Shown here piece after piece: positions 16,326-24,785 of a stretch of DNA of 64,000 nt. The DNA is taken from positions 520,614 to 584,613 of the forward strand of contig NZ_JADBHF010000001.1 in NCBI RefSeq assembly GCF_017808105.1, written 5' to 3'. Position 1 is the stretch's first letter, and each line of letters opens with the position of its first letter. The notes below the pieces were generated by a model. That model was not told the DNA's origin and ran no database searches. It worked only from the letters and a program-made list of their open reading frames with translations. The stretch is from Brevibacterium renqingii (GTDB lineage: Bacteria; Actinomycetota; Actinomycetes; Actinomycetales; Brevibacteriaceae). A program made the position numbers and the translations under genes.

Positions 16326-17083
16326 GGGTTCTGCTGCAGCTGGAACGTCGCCCCTTCCGGATCGGTGACCGTGACGATGCGCCCGTACGGGGAGTCTTCG
16401 GGGCCGTCGAGCACCTTGCCGCCGAGCTCTGTAACCTTCGACGCCGCCGCATCGGCGTGTTCGACGTTGAAGTAGGTGCGCCAGTAGGAGTTCTGGACCC
16501 ACTCTCGGGCATCGCAGATTCCGGCCACGGCATCGTCGCCGGCGCCGTGCGTGGAGTAGGGGAAATCTCCCATCGGGGTGATCTCGAAGGAGAACACGTG
16601 GCCGTAGAACTCGTTCGCGGCCGAGTAGTTCACGGTTATGAGCTCGAACCAGACGGGCGTGCCCGGCGTCAGAGGTGTGTCGAAGCCGGAGAACTCTCCG
16701 GGTTGCCACATGCCCACACCGGCACCGGTGGGATCGGTGATGACGGCCATCTGTCCCAGCGGCCCCACGGCCATGGGCTCGGCGACGGGGGCGGCACCGG
16801 CTTCGAGCGCCTTCGCATAGACGTCGGAGATGTCCTCAGTGTGGAGATAGGTCGTCCACGTCGCTGGGATCATCGGATTCGGGGTGCCGTCCATGTTGAG
16901 CGCGCGCATGGCACCGCCGATGGTCACTCCGTCCTTCGTGATCATGTTGTAGTGGCCGAAGTCGGGCCCCTGGTCGTTGAACTCCCATCCGAAGATCTGC
17001 GAATAGAAGTTCGTGGTCGACTCGAACTCATGGCATGTGTAGTCGATCCAGACGGGCTGGCCCTCGCGGGGGTCGGCAGGCAT
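16322..17083 (-). CDS. VOC-family (glyoxalase/bleomycin-resistance) protein, two-domain
   Basis: 253 aa made of two similar vicinal-oxygen-chelate modules, residues about 8-125 (GQPVWIDYTCHEFESTTNFY to DPTGAGVGMWQPG) and about 138-253 (GTPVWFELITVNYSAANEFY to TDPEGATFQLQQ). Such tandem proteins resemble mycobacterial CFP30B-type proteins; the reaction is unknown and could be metal-dependent or a binding role. GAGG lies upstream of ATG 17083. Its stop overlaps the GTG of the next gene. It is about 75 bp downstream of the PEP-mutase-like gene on the same strand. Confidence 0.85.
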   Translation of the reverse strand: MPADPREGQPVWIDYTCHEFESTTNFYSQIFGWEFNDQGPDFGHYNMITKDGVTIGGAMRALNMDGTPNPMIPATWTTYLHTEDISDVYAKALEAGAAPVAEPMAVGPLGQMAVITDPTGAGVGMWQPGEFSGFDTPLTPGTPVWFELITVNYSAANEFYGHVFSFEITPMGDFPYSTHGAGDDAVAGICDAREWVQNSYWRTYFNVEHADAAASKVTELGGKVLDGPEDSPYGRIVTVTDPEGATFQLQQNP

Positions 17084-17157
17084 TGCGGCTCCTCTTCATT
17101 GTGGTTGTCTCGGCCTGGGTCTCATCGGCGCCGGCGTCCGTTTCCCTGGTGGTTCGC

Positions 17158-17931
17158 CTAGTGCCAGTTCCGGGTGAAGTCTGCGAAGCAGTCCTGCAGC
17201 GCCGCCTGGAGCAGGGGCCCGAAGGTCACACGCTTGACGCCGAGATCGGCGACCTGGGACAGGTCGAGCTCATCGGGGATCGCGCCCTTGATCGGGTGCG
17301 CGGTGACATTGAGCGGCAGCGTGACCTCGGACAGGATGGTCGTGAGGGTTTCGGTGTCGGGGATCGCGACGGGGTAAAGCGAGTCCGCACCGGCCTCGGT
17401 GCACAGCTTGAGACGGCGGATCGCCTCGGCGACGGGGTCGTCGAACTGTTCGGCATTTTTGAATACATCGGTGCGGGCGTTGATGACGACGTGCACGCGC
17501 TGGGCCTCGGCGGCCTGCCGCAGGCTCCAGATGTACTCCGCATGCTCCTCGGCGCTGCGCATGCTTCCGCGGCTGTGGACGGTGTCCTCGATGTTCACCC
17601 CCACTGCTCCGGCCTCGAGGAGACCGGCGATGAGATCGGGGGCGGGGGTGTCGTACCCGGATTCGAGGTCCGCGGTGACCGGCACATTCACCGAGGCGGT
17701 CACTCGCGAGATTCCGGCCAGTGCCGTCTCGAGGGACATCGCCTCACCGTCGGCGGACCCGAGGGAGTCCGCCAGGGGATGGGAGCCGATGCTCAGGGCG
17801 TTGAAGCCCACCTTCACCATCGCTCGAGCCGACCAGGCATCCCAGACCGTCGGCAGGACGAGCGGTCCGCGCTGGTGGTGTCCTTCGAGCAGGGTGAAAG
17901 CACGTTCGGCGAGCACGCTGTAGTCGGTCAT
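17158..17931 (-). CDS. Isocitrate lyase / PEP mutase superfamily protein
   Basis: 257 aa. Single-domain alpha/beta barrel with the family's sequence of motifs: LPTVWDAWSARAMVK, PVTADLESGYD (metal-binding Asp/Glu), GAVGVNIEDTV and VINARTDVF. It lacks the KKCGH motif of true isocitrate lyase and is about 170 residues shorter, so it belongs to the short PEP-mutase/oxaloacetate-hydrolase-like group whose substrates vary. ATG at 17931 matches the usual N-terminus; GTG at 17964 would add 11 residues and cannot be excluded. Its role beside the VOC gene is not known. Confidence 0.82.
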   Translation of the reverse strand: MTDYSVLAERAFTLLEGHHQRGPLVLPTVWDAWSARAMVKVGFNALSIGSHPLADSLGSADGEAMSLETALAGISRVTASVNVPVTADLESGYDTPAPDLIAGLLEAGAVGVNIEDTVHSRGSMRSAEEHAEYIWSLRQAAEAQRVHVVINARTDVFKNAEQFDDPVAEAIRRLKLCTEAGADSLYPVAIPDTETLTTILSEVTLPLNVTAHPIKGAIPDELDLSQVADLGVKRVTFGPLLQAALQDCFADFTRNWH

Positions 17932-18016
17932 GATGACTACTGTTCCACCCCGCGGGTGCGACACGCCAGGGATCGGCCTGGTTCACCCGAAGGTCTCAGG
18001 GTGGCACGTTGGTACC

Positions 18017-18058
18017 ATGAGCGTCATCCGAGGTCGTCGCACGGAAGGGGCGAGGTGA
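18017..18058 (+). CDS. Possible 13-residue leader peptide
   Basis: ATG at 18017 opens a 13-codon frame (MSVIRGRRTEGAR) whose TGA at 18056 overlaps the GTG start of the DUF998 gene as GTGA. It would allow translational coupling. There is no independent support, and it could be chance. Confidence 0.25.
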   Translation: MSVIRGRRTEGAR

Positions 18059-18768
18059 CCGGTTCGGGCACCATTCGCGTTTCGCCCAAACCTGAGCGGG
18101 TCTGGGCACTGCTCGCCGTGCTCGCCGCACTGCTCGCCGTTCTCATCGAGATTCCCGCGGCACTGGCTTCCGAAGGCACCTATTCGTTCGTGCAGCAGTC
18201 GATCAGCCACCTCGGAATGACAGGATGCGGGGAGTGGGGTGACTCCGAGCCTCTGATCGAGGTGTGTTCGCCGGCCCACCCCCTCGTCAACGGCGTCTTC
18301 ATCCTCGCCGGTTCGATGCTCGCGGTGATCGCGGTCGTCTGGCACGACTGGATCGCCCCGACAGCCTGGGGCAGGTGCGGGTCCTTCCTGCTCGCCGCCG
18401 GTGGGATGCTTCTGGCCGGAACGGGAATGGTCCCGGCCGACGTGGACCCCACCATGCACGCGGCGCTGGGCTTCGGAGGTGCCGTGGTCGAGAACCTCGG
18501 CCTGCTCACGGTCGGCATCGCGATGACCAGATGGTCGAGGGAACGCTGGATCGGGCCCGTCGAGCTGGGCGGACTGACGATCGGTCTGGCGGCGTTCGGA
18601 TTCGCCGGAACCCTGCTCATGGCCGCTCCGGATGGTTGGGGTCTGCCGGTCGGGATCATCGAGCGGGTCGCCGCCTATCCATTCCTCGCCTGGTTCGTCC
18701 TCGCCGGATGGATGCAGCTGCGTGATGCCTCGAGGCGGCACCGCGACCTGGACGGTCGACGGCGCTAG
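18055..18768 (+). CDS. DUF998-family membrane protein
   Basis: 237 aa, about six hydrophobic helices. After the first helix comes YSFVQQSISHLGMTGCG, the conserved DUF998 loop (S-x-S-x-L-G-type), and four more helices with VPADVDPTMHAALGF in the middle. The family is of unknown function. The start is GTG 18055 with GGAAGGGG 5 nt upstream. Two cysteines in the first outside loop (CGEWGDSEPLIEVC) may form a disulfide. It is divergent from the PEP-mutase-like gene and convergent with the amidase gene. Confidence 0.8.
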   Translation: MTGSGTIRVSPKPERVWALLAVLAALLAVLIEIPAALASEGTYSFVQQSISHLGMTGCGEWGDSEPLIEVCSPAHPLVNGVFILAGSMLAVIAVVWHDWIAPTAWGRCGSFLLAAGGMLLAGTGMVPADVDPTMHAALGFGGAVVENLGLLTVGIAMTRWSRERWIGPVELGGLTIGLAAFGFAGTLLMAAPDGWGLPVGIIERVAAYPFLAWFVLAGWMQLRDASRRHRDLDGRRR

Positions 18769-18841
18769 TCCACGAGGACACGGGGAACGGCCTGATGGAA
18801 TGCCCTCAGGGAACAACGTTTCACGACCCGAAACAGAGTCC

Positions 18842-20566
18842 TCAGAGCCGCGGGGTCCGCGGAGGCGCCTCGCGTCGGTCCCCGGTGGCCTCGAAGGCCG
18901 CGGCGATCTCGATGAGTGCGTTGTCGTCCCAGCCGCGTCCGGCGATCGTCAGGCCCACCGGGATCCCCGTATCGGCCATCGTGCCCATCGGCACCGTCAC
19001 CGATGGGATGCCGAGGTGCCGGGGGACGAGATTGCCGTTGGCGACCCAGGTGCCGTTGCGCCAGCCGAGGTCCGCCGAGGCCTCGTCGACATCCATGTCG
19101 GCCGGGCCGACATCGGCCATGGCCGGGAAGATCACCGCATCGAGCCCGAGTTCGTCCATCCACTTCTCGAGATCGAGCCGGCGGGTCTCCTCGAGTCCGC
19201 GCACGCCCGTTTCGAGCTCTGGGATCTCGGTGAGCGACGAATAGCCGTTGGTGCGCACCTGCTCGGGGTAGGTCGCGATGTCGTCATCGAAGCCGGTGTA
19301 CCGGTCGGGCAGTGCGCCCTGAGGATGCGGGAAGATCTGCTGTCCGTCGACCTGGGTGAGCGAGCTGAGCTTCGGGTCCCCGTTGGCGGCAAGGAAATCG
19401 TCCCAGGCCCAGGAGGAGAGGTCGTTGAGCTCGCGATCGAGGTAATCGGAGCTGACGAGTCCGCGGGTGCGGATCGTCGGCGCTCCGAGACGATCGCCCT
19501 CGTAGTTGCTCACGACCGGGAAGTCGGTCTCGACCACCTCGGCGCCGGCGGCCTCGAGGTCACGACGAGCGGCCTCCCACACCTCCATCACCGAGGCGCG
19601 GGTGTCGATCCGCTGACCGGTCGGTCCGCCGATCCCTCCGTGAGGATTCGTCCCGGCCTCGGGGTCGGCGTTGATGTACATCCGCGGCACGCCGAGGCGC
19701 CTGCCGGCCAGAGCCGAGGCCGCGGCCCGGGCGTCGGTCGGCAGCAGGGCCGCATAGGAATCCGGGCGCACAGCGCTCGCCGCCGGGATCTCGACCCAGG
19801 GCTGGACGCGCCAGAAGTCGCCGCGGGCCTCGGCGTCGTCGGCGACGATGACATCGAGGACCTCGCACAGGTCGGCCATCGTGCGGGTGTGGGGGACGAC
19901 CACGTCCATGGTCGGCACGAGGGGCCAGTTCCCGCGCACGCTGATCACTCCGCGTGACGGGGTGTAGGCGATGAGCGCATTGTGCGAGGCCGGGGCTCGC
20001 CCGGACGACCAGGTCTCCTCGCCGAGGCCGAAGGCCGCGAAGCTCGCCGTCGTCGCCGTGCCCGACCCGTTCGATGACCCCGAGGCGAAGGCGCTGGTCA
20101 GCCACTCCGCATTGTACGGGCTCTCGGCGCGACCGTAGAGGCCGCGCTGCATCCCTCCGTTGGCCATCGGGGGCATGTTCGTCAGTCCCAGGCAGATGGC
20201 GCCGCCGGCGCGCAGGCGCTCGATCGTGAACGCGTCCTTCTGCGCCACGAGATCGGCGAATGCCGGGGAGCCCGAGGCGACGGTCAGGCCGGCGACCATG
20301 TAGCTGTCCTTCGCGGTGTACGGGATCCCGTCGAGGGGGCCCAGTGTCTGTCCCGCGGCGCGTCGCTCATCCGAGGCGGCCGCCTCGGCGAGTGCCTGCG
20401 GATTCTCCACGATCACGGAGTTCAGCTTCGTCTGCGTGTCGGGGCCGTCGAAAGCCGCGATCCGATCCTGGTAGGCCTCGACGAGCTCCACCGAGGTGGT
20501 GCTGCCGTCTTCGAGGGCGGTGCGCAGTTGGGCGATCGAGGCCTCGACTGCATCGAACTTCGTCAT
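18842..20566 (-). CDS. Amidase-signature family hydrolase
   Basis: 574 aa. Hydrolyses an amide bond with a Ser-cisSer-Lys triad. PYTAKDSYMVAG (about residue 85) holds the Lys, FASGSSNGSGTATT holds the cis-Ser loop, and GEETWSSGRAPASHN replaces the usual GSIR nucleophile segment. The protein is longer than common amidases (about 460-500 aa) owing to C-terminal additions; the substrate is unknown. ATG 20566 is chosen because GGAGG lies 6 nt upstream; the ATG at 20572 abuts the GGAGG and cannot be served by it. It is divergent from the nar regulator, with the TTCTAC palindrome about 120 bp upstream of its start. Confidence 0.85.
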   Translation of the reverse strand: MTKFDAVEASIAQLRTALEDGSTTSVELVEAYQDRIAAFDGPDTQTKLNSVIVENPQALAEAAASDERRAAGQTLGPLDGIPYTAKDSYMVAGLTVASGSPAFADLVAQKDAFTIERLRAGGAICLGLTNMPPMANGGMQRGLYGRAESPYNAEWLTSAFASGSSNGSGTATTASFAAFGLGEETWSSGRAPASHNALIAYTPSRGVISVRGNWPLVPTMDVVVPHTRTMADLCEVLDVIVADDAEARGDFWRVQPWVEIPAASAVRPDSYAALLPTDARAAASALAGRRLGVPRMYINADPEAGTNPHGGIGGPTGQRIDTRASVMEVWEAARRDLEAAGAEVVETDFPVVSNYEGDRLGAPTIRTRGLVSSDYLDRELNDLSSWAWDDFLAANGDPKLSSLTQVDGQQIFPHPQGALPDRYTGFDDDIATYPEQVRTNGYSSLTEIPELETGVRGLEETRRLDLEKWMDELGLDAVIFPAMADVGPADMDVDEASADLGWRNGTWVANGNLVPRHLGIPSVTVPMGTMADTGIPVGLTIAGRGWDDNALIEIAAAFEATGDRREAPPRTPRL

Positions 20567-20684
20567 GCTCATCCTCCGTGCACTCGGCGGTGCGTGCGCG
20601 TTGCGATTGTCTGCTCTGCCCAGGGTAGCGTCGACAGGGGGTCGGCCGGGCTGCGGAATCCGTCGCCCCGGCCCCGGAACAGAT

Positions 20685-20701
20685 TTCTACTGGTTGTAGA
20701 A
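20685..20701. promoter_or_regulatory. Palindromic operator TTCTAC-N5-GTAGAA, copy 1
   Basis: TTCTAC-TGGTT-GTAGAA, perfect 6+5+6 palindrome, 60 bp upstream of the ArnR-like regulator. An identical-armed copy lies between narK and mobA (30116-30132). Most simply, the regulator binds both: it represses itself here and controls nitrate reduction and cofactor genes there. Confidence 0.7.
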
Positions 20702-20761
20702 TGAAGGTGGAGACGGTCTCCGAGCAGTTCCCCACTGAGGCAGTCGCGAGGAAGTGATGGC

Positions 20762-21505
20762 ATGCCGCGAAGAGTGAACGATTTTCGAGGGTTGGCCGAG
20801 GTCAGCCGGGTCAAGCTCCTCGGTGCTGTGCAGAACCGGCCGGGAAGCCGGCTGAAGGAGCTCGCCGACGAGGTCGGCCTCCACATCAACACCGCCAGGG
20901 ACCATCTGCGGATCCTCATCGAGGAGGGCTTCGTCTGTCTCGAGCCCGCCGCGACCGGCACGCGCGGGCGACCTCCGATGGTCTATCGGCCCGTGGACGC
21001 TCCCGAGATGAATGAAGCTGCTCGTGAGCGCATCGACCGTGCCCGGGAGCACCGGCAGGTGCTGCGGAGGCTGGCGAACGGCGATGGCACGCAGCCGGCG
21101 GCACTCGATGAACTGGGCGATGACGCCGGGGCGCAGTTCGATGTGCTCTATGAGCACCTCGATGATTCGGGGATGGAGCCGATGGTCGACGAGGAGGAGA
21201 TGCTCATCTCCCTGGCCCCGTGTCCGCACTATCGGATGGTCGGCGACGAGCGCGAGATCGCCTGCGCGATCCACGCGAATCTCGTCCGCAGCCTCCTCAG
21301 CCAGGTGCCCGGCCCGCTCGAGCTCGATCGTCTGCTGCCGTTCACCTCGGCGGACACCTGCCAGATCCTGCTGCGCGATGCCGATTGCCCGGGTGCCGCG
21401 ATCCCGCAGGAACCGGAAGCCGGATCGGGCGCCGAGTCCGAGCGGGACTCCGAGCCCAGGCAGGGCCCTGAGCCGGGTTCGGACCCGGACGACGGCTCTC
21501 AGTAG
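20762..21505 (+). CDS. ArsR/COG2345-like winged-helix regulator with cysteine cluster (ArnR-like)
   Basis: 247 aa. The winged helix at residues about 10-70 contains LKELADEVGLHINTARDHLR as its helix-turn-helix. The sensor half carries four cysteines: PCPHY (about 159), IACAIHANL (about 173), DTCQIL (about 205) and DADCPG (about 214), a pattern like iron-sulfur sensors of the SufR type. In Corynebacterium glutamicum the Fe-S regulator ArnR is encoded next to narKGHJI and represses it; this gene lies downstream of and convergent with narI (7-bp overlap), so an ArnR-like role is inferred. The tail after residue 220 is Glu/Pro/Gly-rich. AGGAAG lies upstream of ATG 20762. Confidence 0.75.
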   Translation: MPRRVNDFRGLAEVSRVKLLGAVQNRPGSRLKELADEVGLHINTARDHLRILIEEGFVCLEPAATGTRGRPPMVYRPVDAPEMNEAARERIDRAREHRQVLRRLANGDGTQPAALDELGDDAGAQFDVLYEHLDDSGMEPMVDEEEMLISLAPCPHYRMVGDEREIACAIHANLVRSLLSQVPGPLELDRLLPFTSADTCQILLRDADCPGAAIPQEPEAGSGAESERDSEPRQGPEPGSDPDDGSQ

Positions 21506-22230
21506 TCGATGCGCTCCCAGCCGCGGCGCTCCGGCTGGGTCTGCCGGTCCTTCGAGCGGTAGATGATGTACGGCCGTGTGATGTAGCCCAGCGGCGCGGC
21601 GAACACATGGACGAGTCGGGTGAAGGGCCACAGTGCGAAGATGAGGATCGCGGCCATGACATGGATCTGGAAGCCCAGCGGCGCCTGCGCCATGAGCGCG
21701 ATGTCGGGCTGGAACATCCAGAACTGGCGGAACCACACGGACACGCCCTCACGGTAGTCGTAGTCGCTGAGCGCCGAGTCGAAGATCGTCGAGTACACCC
21801 CGGCGAGGATGACGATTGCGAGCATGAGGTACATGAGCTTGTCGAGTCGGGTCGTCGCCCCGAAGACGCGGTTGTTCGTCCGCCTGCGGTAGATGAGCAG
21901 GGCGAGCCCGCCGACCGTCGCGGCCGCGGCGCCCAGGCCCACCGTGATCGCCATGAAGTGGTACATGTGGTCGGTGATGCCCACGGCGGAGGTCCACGAC
22001 TTCGGAATCCCGAGGCCGATGACGTGACCCAGGAAGACGAAGATGATGCCGTAGTGGAACAGCGGTGAGCCGATCCGCAGCAGCTTCGATTCGTAGATCT
22101 GGGTCGACCTCGTCGTCCATCCGAAGCGGTCGCGACGGAAGCGCCAGACATGGCCGAGGACGAACACGGCCAGCGCCATATAGGGGATGATCACCCACAG
22201 GAACGTGTCCAGCACTGTCGGTGAGTTCAT
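21499..22230 (-). CDS. narI: Respiratory nitrate reductase, gamma subunit (cytochrome b)
   Basis: 243 aa. Membrane diheme cytochrome b that takes electrons from menaquinol and anchors NarGH. Five helices are visible: WVIIPYMALAVFVLGHVW, YGIIFVFLGHVIGLGIP, FMAITVGLGAAAATVGGLAL, YLMLAIVILAGVYSTIF and AAILIFALWPFTRLVHVF. Histidines in helices 2 and 5 (FLGHVIG, RLVHVF) and in HMYHFMA are positioned as heme ligands. ATG overlaps the narJ stop (ATGA). The last gene of the operon; its end overlaps the convergent regulator by 7 bp. Confidence 0.95.
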   Translation of the reverse strand: MNSPTVLDTFLWVIIPYMALAVFVLGHVWRFRRDRFGWTTRSTQIYESKLLRIGSPLFHYGIIFVFLGHVIGLGIPKSWTSAVGITDHMYHFMAITVGLGAAAATVGGLALLIYRRRTNNRVFGATTRLDKLMYLMLAIVILAGVYSTIFDSALSDYDYREGVSVWFRQFWMFQPDIALMAQAPLGFQIHVMAAILIFALWPFTRLVHVFAAPLGYITRPYIIYRSKDRQTQPERRGWERIDY

Positions 22231-23069
22231 GATCGCTCTCCTGTCACATCTGTCAGCGGAATGAAGGTGTGCTGCCCGCCGCTCCCACAGCCGCCCGCGG
22301 CCTGTGCCGAGCCGGGCGACATCGCAGCGCCCGCCGCCATCGCCGCGGTCATCTCGGCCGCGCTCGGTGGAGCGTCACCGTAGCCGCCGAGTCCGTCGAG
22401 GCCGACGGTCTCGGTGGCCGGGCCCTCGGCGGCCAACCGTTCGACGGCGTGGATGTCGTCGCCGTCGAGGGCGGGCAGGGTGGCGCAGACGGCGCGGATC
22501 GTGCCCGCCCAGGGGGAGTCGATCTCGGTCAGGTGCAGGCGCAGCAGCTCGATCCCGGCCCGGTTGGACAGCAGGATCCGCACGCCTGCGTCGAGATCGT
22601 GCCCGGCGGCGAATTCGAGGACGTAGGTGAGATGGTCCGGCAGCTGCGTTTCGTCCATGTCCAGACCCGCCGATCGGTAGATGTCCTTGATCTGCAGCAG
22701 CGCCTGCCCGCGCTTGCGCGTGTCCCCATTGGAGAAATAGGTGAGGAACAGGCAGCCGCGACGCCGCGTGTCGAAGGTTTCGACATAGTCTGCACGCAGT
22801 TCGATGGGATCGGCAGCGCCGAGGTGGCCGATCGTCGCGTCAAGATCCTCACGCAGGTTCTTCGGCACGTCCGCTCGGTCGAGGACGGCCGAGATCTGCG
22901 GCAGCCTCTGCAGCGCCTCCTCATCGGGATAGTCGATGAGCCAGGAGGCGGCGGCATAGACGGCGCGCAGAGCCTGGCGGCTCACCCCCGGCGCGGTCTG
23001 CCCGCCGGACTCGGCGTGCACGGCGGCGCGTTTCGTCCACTTGGACAAGAACTTCAGCGGTCGGTACAT
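22227..23069 (-). CDS. narJ: Nitrate reductase molybdenum-cofactor assembly chaperone
   Basis: 280 aa. Cytosolic TorD-like helical chaperone that holds apo-NarG until Mo-bisMGD and the FS0 cluster are inserted. The core (about residues 30-220) shows YAAASWLIDYPDEE, DYVETFDTRRRGCLFLTYF and RKRGQALLQIKDIYRSAGL, the strongly conserved NarJ segments. Longer than the usual 200-240 aa because of a Gly/Ala/Pro-rich C-terminal tail with a GGCGSGG stretch. Starts 1 bp after the narH stop and ends inside the narI start. Confidence 0.94.
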   Translation of the reverse strand: MYRPLKFLSKWTKRAAVHAESGGQTAPGVSRQALRAVYAAASWLIDYPDEEALQRLPQISAVLDRADVPKNLREDLDATIGHLGAADPIELRADYVETFDTRRRGCLFLTYFSNGDTRKRGQALLQIKDIYRSAGLDMDETQLPDHLTYVLEFAAGHDLDAGVRILLSNRAGIELLRLHLTEIDSPWAGTIRAVCATLPALDGDDIHAVERLAAEGPATETVGLDGLGGYGDAPPSAAEMTAAMAAGAAMSPGSAQAAGGCGSGGQHTFIPLTDVTGERS

Positions 23070-23070
23070 C

Positions 23071-24723
23071 TCAGGCTCCGGCCGGTCCGTCGATGGTCGG
23101 GAACAGCCCGGTCGGACGTCCCTTCCCGTCCCAGTTGAGCAGGTTGAGCCGACCGCGCAGATGCGAGCGTTCTCCCTCGTCCTCGGCGCTGCGTTCGGCC
23201 AGCGGGTCCGACATCCCGGAGGTGCCCGCGAAGCCCCTGGAGGCGATGTCGGGCATCTCGCTCATCCCGGGCCCGCCTTCGGCGTTGAGCGGGCAGTCGG
23301 AGCCGATGCCCTCGAGGCTGTGTGCCTGCTCCGAGTGACCGGCGGGGATGACGTAGCGTTCGTCGTACTTCGCGATCGCCAGCAGCCGGTACATGTCCTC
23401 CATCTCCTCGGGCTCCATGCCCACCGAGTGCGGGATGCGCTGATCGGGTTCGACACCCATGTTGATGTCGCGCATGAACGCTCGCATGGCCGCCATGCGC
23501 CGGAGCACATCGGCCACGACATCGGTGTCCCCGGCGGTGAAGAGGTTCGCGAGGTACTCGATGGGGATGCGCAGCTCGTCGATCGCGGCGAAGAGGTTCA
23601 CCGCGTTCTCCGCGTCGTAGCCGGTGTCCTTGACCACGTCGACGACCGGCGACAGCGGCGGGATGTACCAGACCATCGGCATCGTCCGGTACTCCGGATG
23701 CAGCGGCAGCGCGAGGTCGTAGTCCTTGATGAGCTTGTACACCGGGGAGCGCTGAGCCGCCATGATCCAGTCGTGGGGGATGCCCGCCTGTTCGGCGGCG
23801 TTCATGACATCGGGATCGTGCGGGTCGAGGATGAGATCCTTCTGGGCTGCGAAGAGGTCCTTCTCATCGGGCACCGAGGCCGCCTCGGTGACACGATCGG
23901 CATCGTAGAAGACCAGCCCGATGTAGCGCAGGCGGCCGACGCAGGTCTCCGCGCACACGGTGGGTTCGCCGTTCTCGATCCGCGGGTAGCAGAACGTGCA
24001 TTTCTCGGCTTTGCCGGTGCGGTGGTTGAAGTAGATCTTCTTGTACGGGCAGCCGGAGATGCACATCCGCCAGCCGCGGCAGGAGTCCTGGTCGACGAGG
24101 ACGATGCCGTCCTCCTCGCGCTTGTAGATCGCGCCCGAGGGGCACGAGGCGACGCAGGAGGGGTTGAGGCAGTGCTCGCAGATGCGGGGCAGGTAGAACA
24201 TGAAGGTCTCTTCGAACTCGAGCTTGACCTTGTCCCCGATCGATTTGAGCATCGGATCGAGATCGCCCTTGGCATAGGTGCCGCCCAGGTCGTCGTCCCA
24301 GTTGCCCGACCACTTGATGTCCATGCGCTCGCCGGTGAGCAGGGACTTCGGCGGTGCCGTGGGGATGTGCTTCTGTTCGGGTGCCGAGAGCAGATTGTCG
24401 TATTCGTAGCTCCAGGGCTCGTAGTAGTCCTCGATGCCCGGCAGCTTCGGGTTCGAGAAGATGGACGCGAGCTTCTTGAGCTTGCCGCCGGCCTTGAGCT
24501 TGAGCCGGCCGTTCTTGCTCAGCGCCCAGCCGCCCTGCCACTTCTCCTGATCCTCGTAACCGCGCGGGTAACCCTGACCGGGTCGGGTCTCGACATTGTT
24601 GAACCACACGTATTCGGTGCCCTTGCGGTTCGTCCACGCCTGCTTGCACGTGACCGAGCACGTGTGGCAGCCGATGCATTTGTCGAGGTTCATCACCATC
24701 GCCATCTGCGCCATGATTCTCAT
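23071..24723 (-). CDS. narH: Respiratory nitrate reductase, beta subunit (Fe-S)
   Basis: 550 aa. Electron-transfer subunit with three [4Fe-4S] and one [3Fe-4S] cluster. Cysteine groups are CIGCHTCSVTC near the N-terminus, CEHCLNPSCVASCPSGA, CRGWRMCISGC and CTFCYPRIENGEPTVCAETC. The Trp in CRGWRMC is the replacement that makes the 3Fe cluster. ATG 24723 is fixed by AGGAGG 7 nt upstream; the longer open frame (to 25458) is an artefact inside narG. Lies 62 bp after narG and 1 bp before narJ. Confidence 0.96.
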   Translation of the reverse strand: MRIMAQMAMVMNLDKCIGCHTCSVTCKQAWTNRKGTEYVWFNNVETRPGQGYPRGYEDQEKWQGGWALSKNGRLKLKAGGKLKKLASIFSNPKLPGIEDYYEPWSYEYDNLLSAPEQKHIPTAPPKSLLTGERMDIKWSGNWDDDLGGTYAKGDLDPMLKSIGDKVKLEFEETFMFYLPRICEHCLNPSCVASCPSGAIYKREEDGIVLVDQDSCRGWRMCISGCPYKKIYFNHRTGKAEKCTFCYPRIENGEPTVCAETCVGRLRYIGLVFYDADRVTEAASVPDEKDLFAAQKDLILDPHDPDVMNAAEQAGIPHDWIMAAQRSPVYKLIKDYDLALPLHPEYRTMPMVWYIPPLSPVVDVVKDTGYDAENAVNLFAAIDELRIPIEYLANLFTAGDTDVVADVLRRMAAMRAFMRDINMGVEPDQRIPHSVGMEPEEMEDMYRLLAIAKYDERYVIPAGHSEQAHSLEGIGSDCPLNAEGGPGMSEMPDIASRGFAGTSGMSDPLAERSAEDEGERSHLRGRLNLLNWDGKGRPTGLFPTIDGPAGA

Positions 24724-24785
24724 CAGTATGCCTCCTGTTCCCGAGTCGGTGTCCGCTGCTGGTCGTCGGTGGGTGCCATCGCTGT

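Noticed and set aside
17158..17931. True isocitrate lyase (glyoxylate shunt)
   Set aside because: The KKCGH catalytic motif is absent and the protein is far too short.
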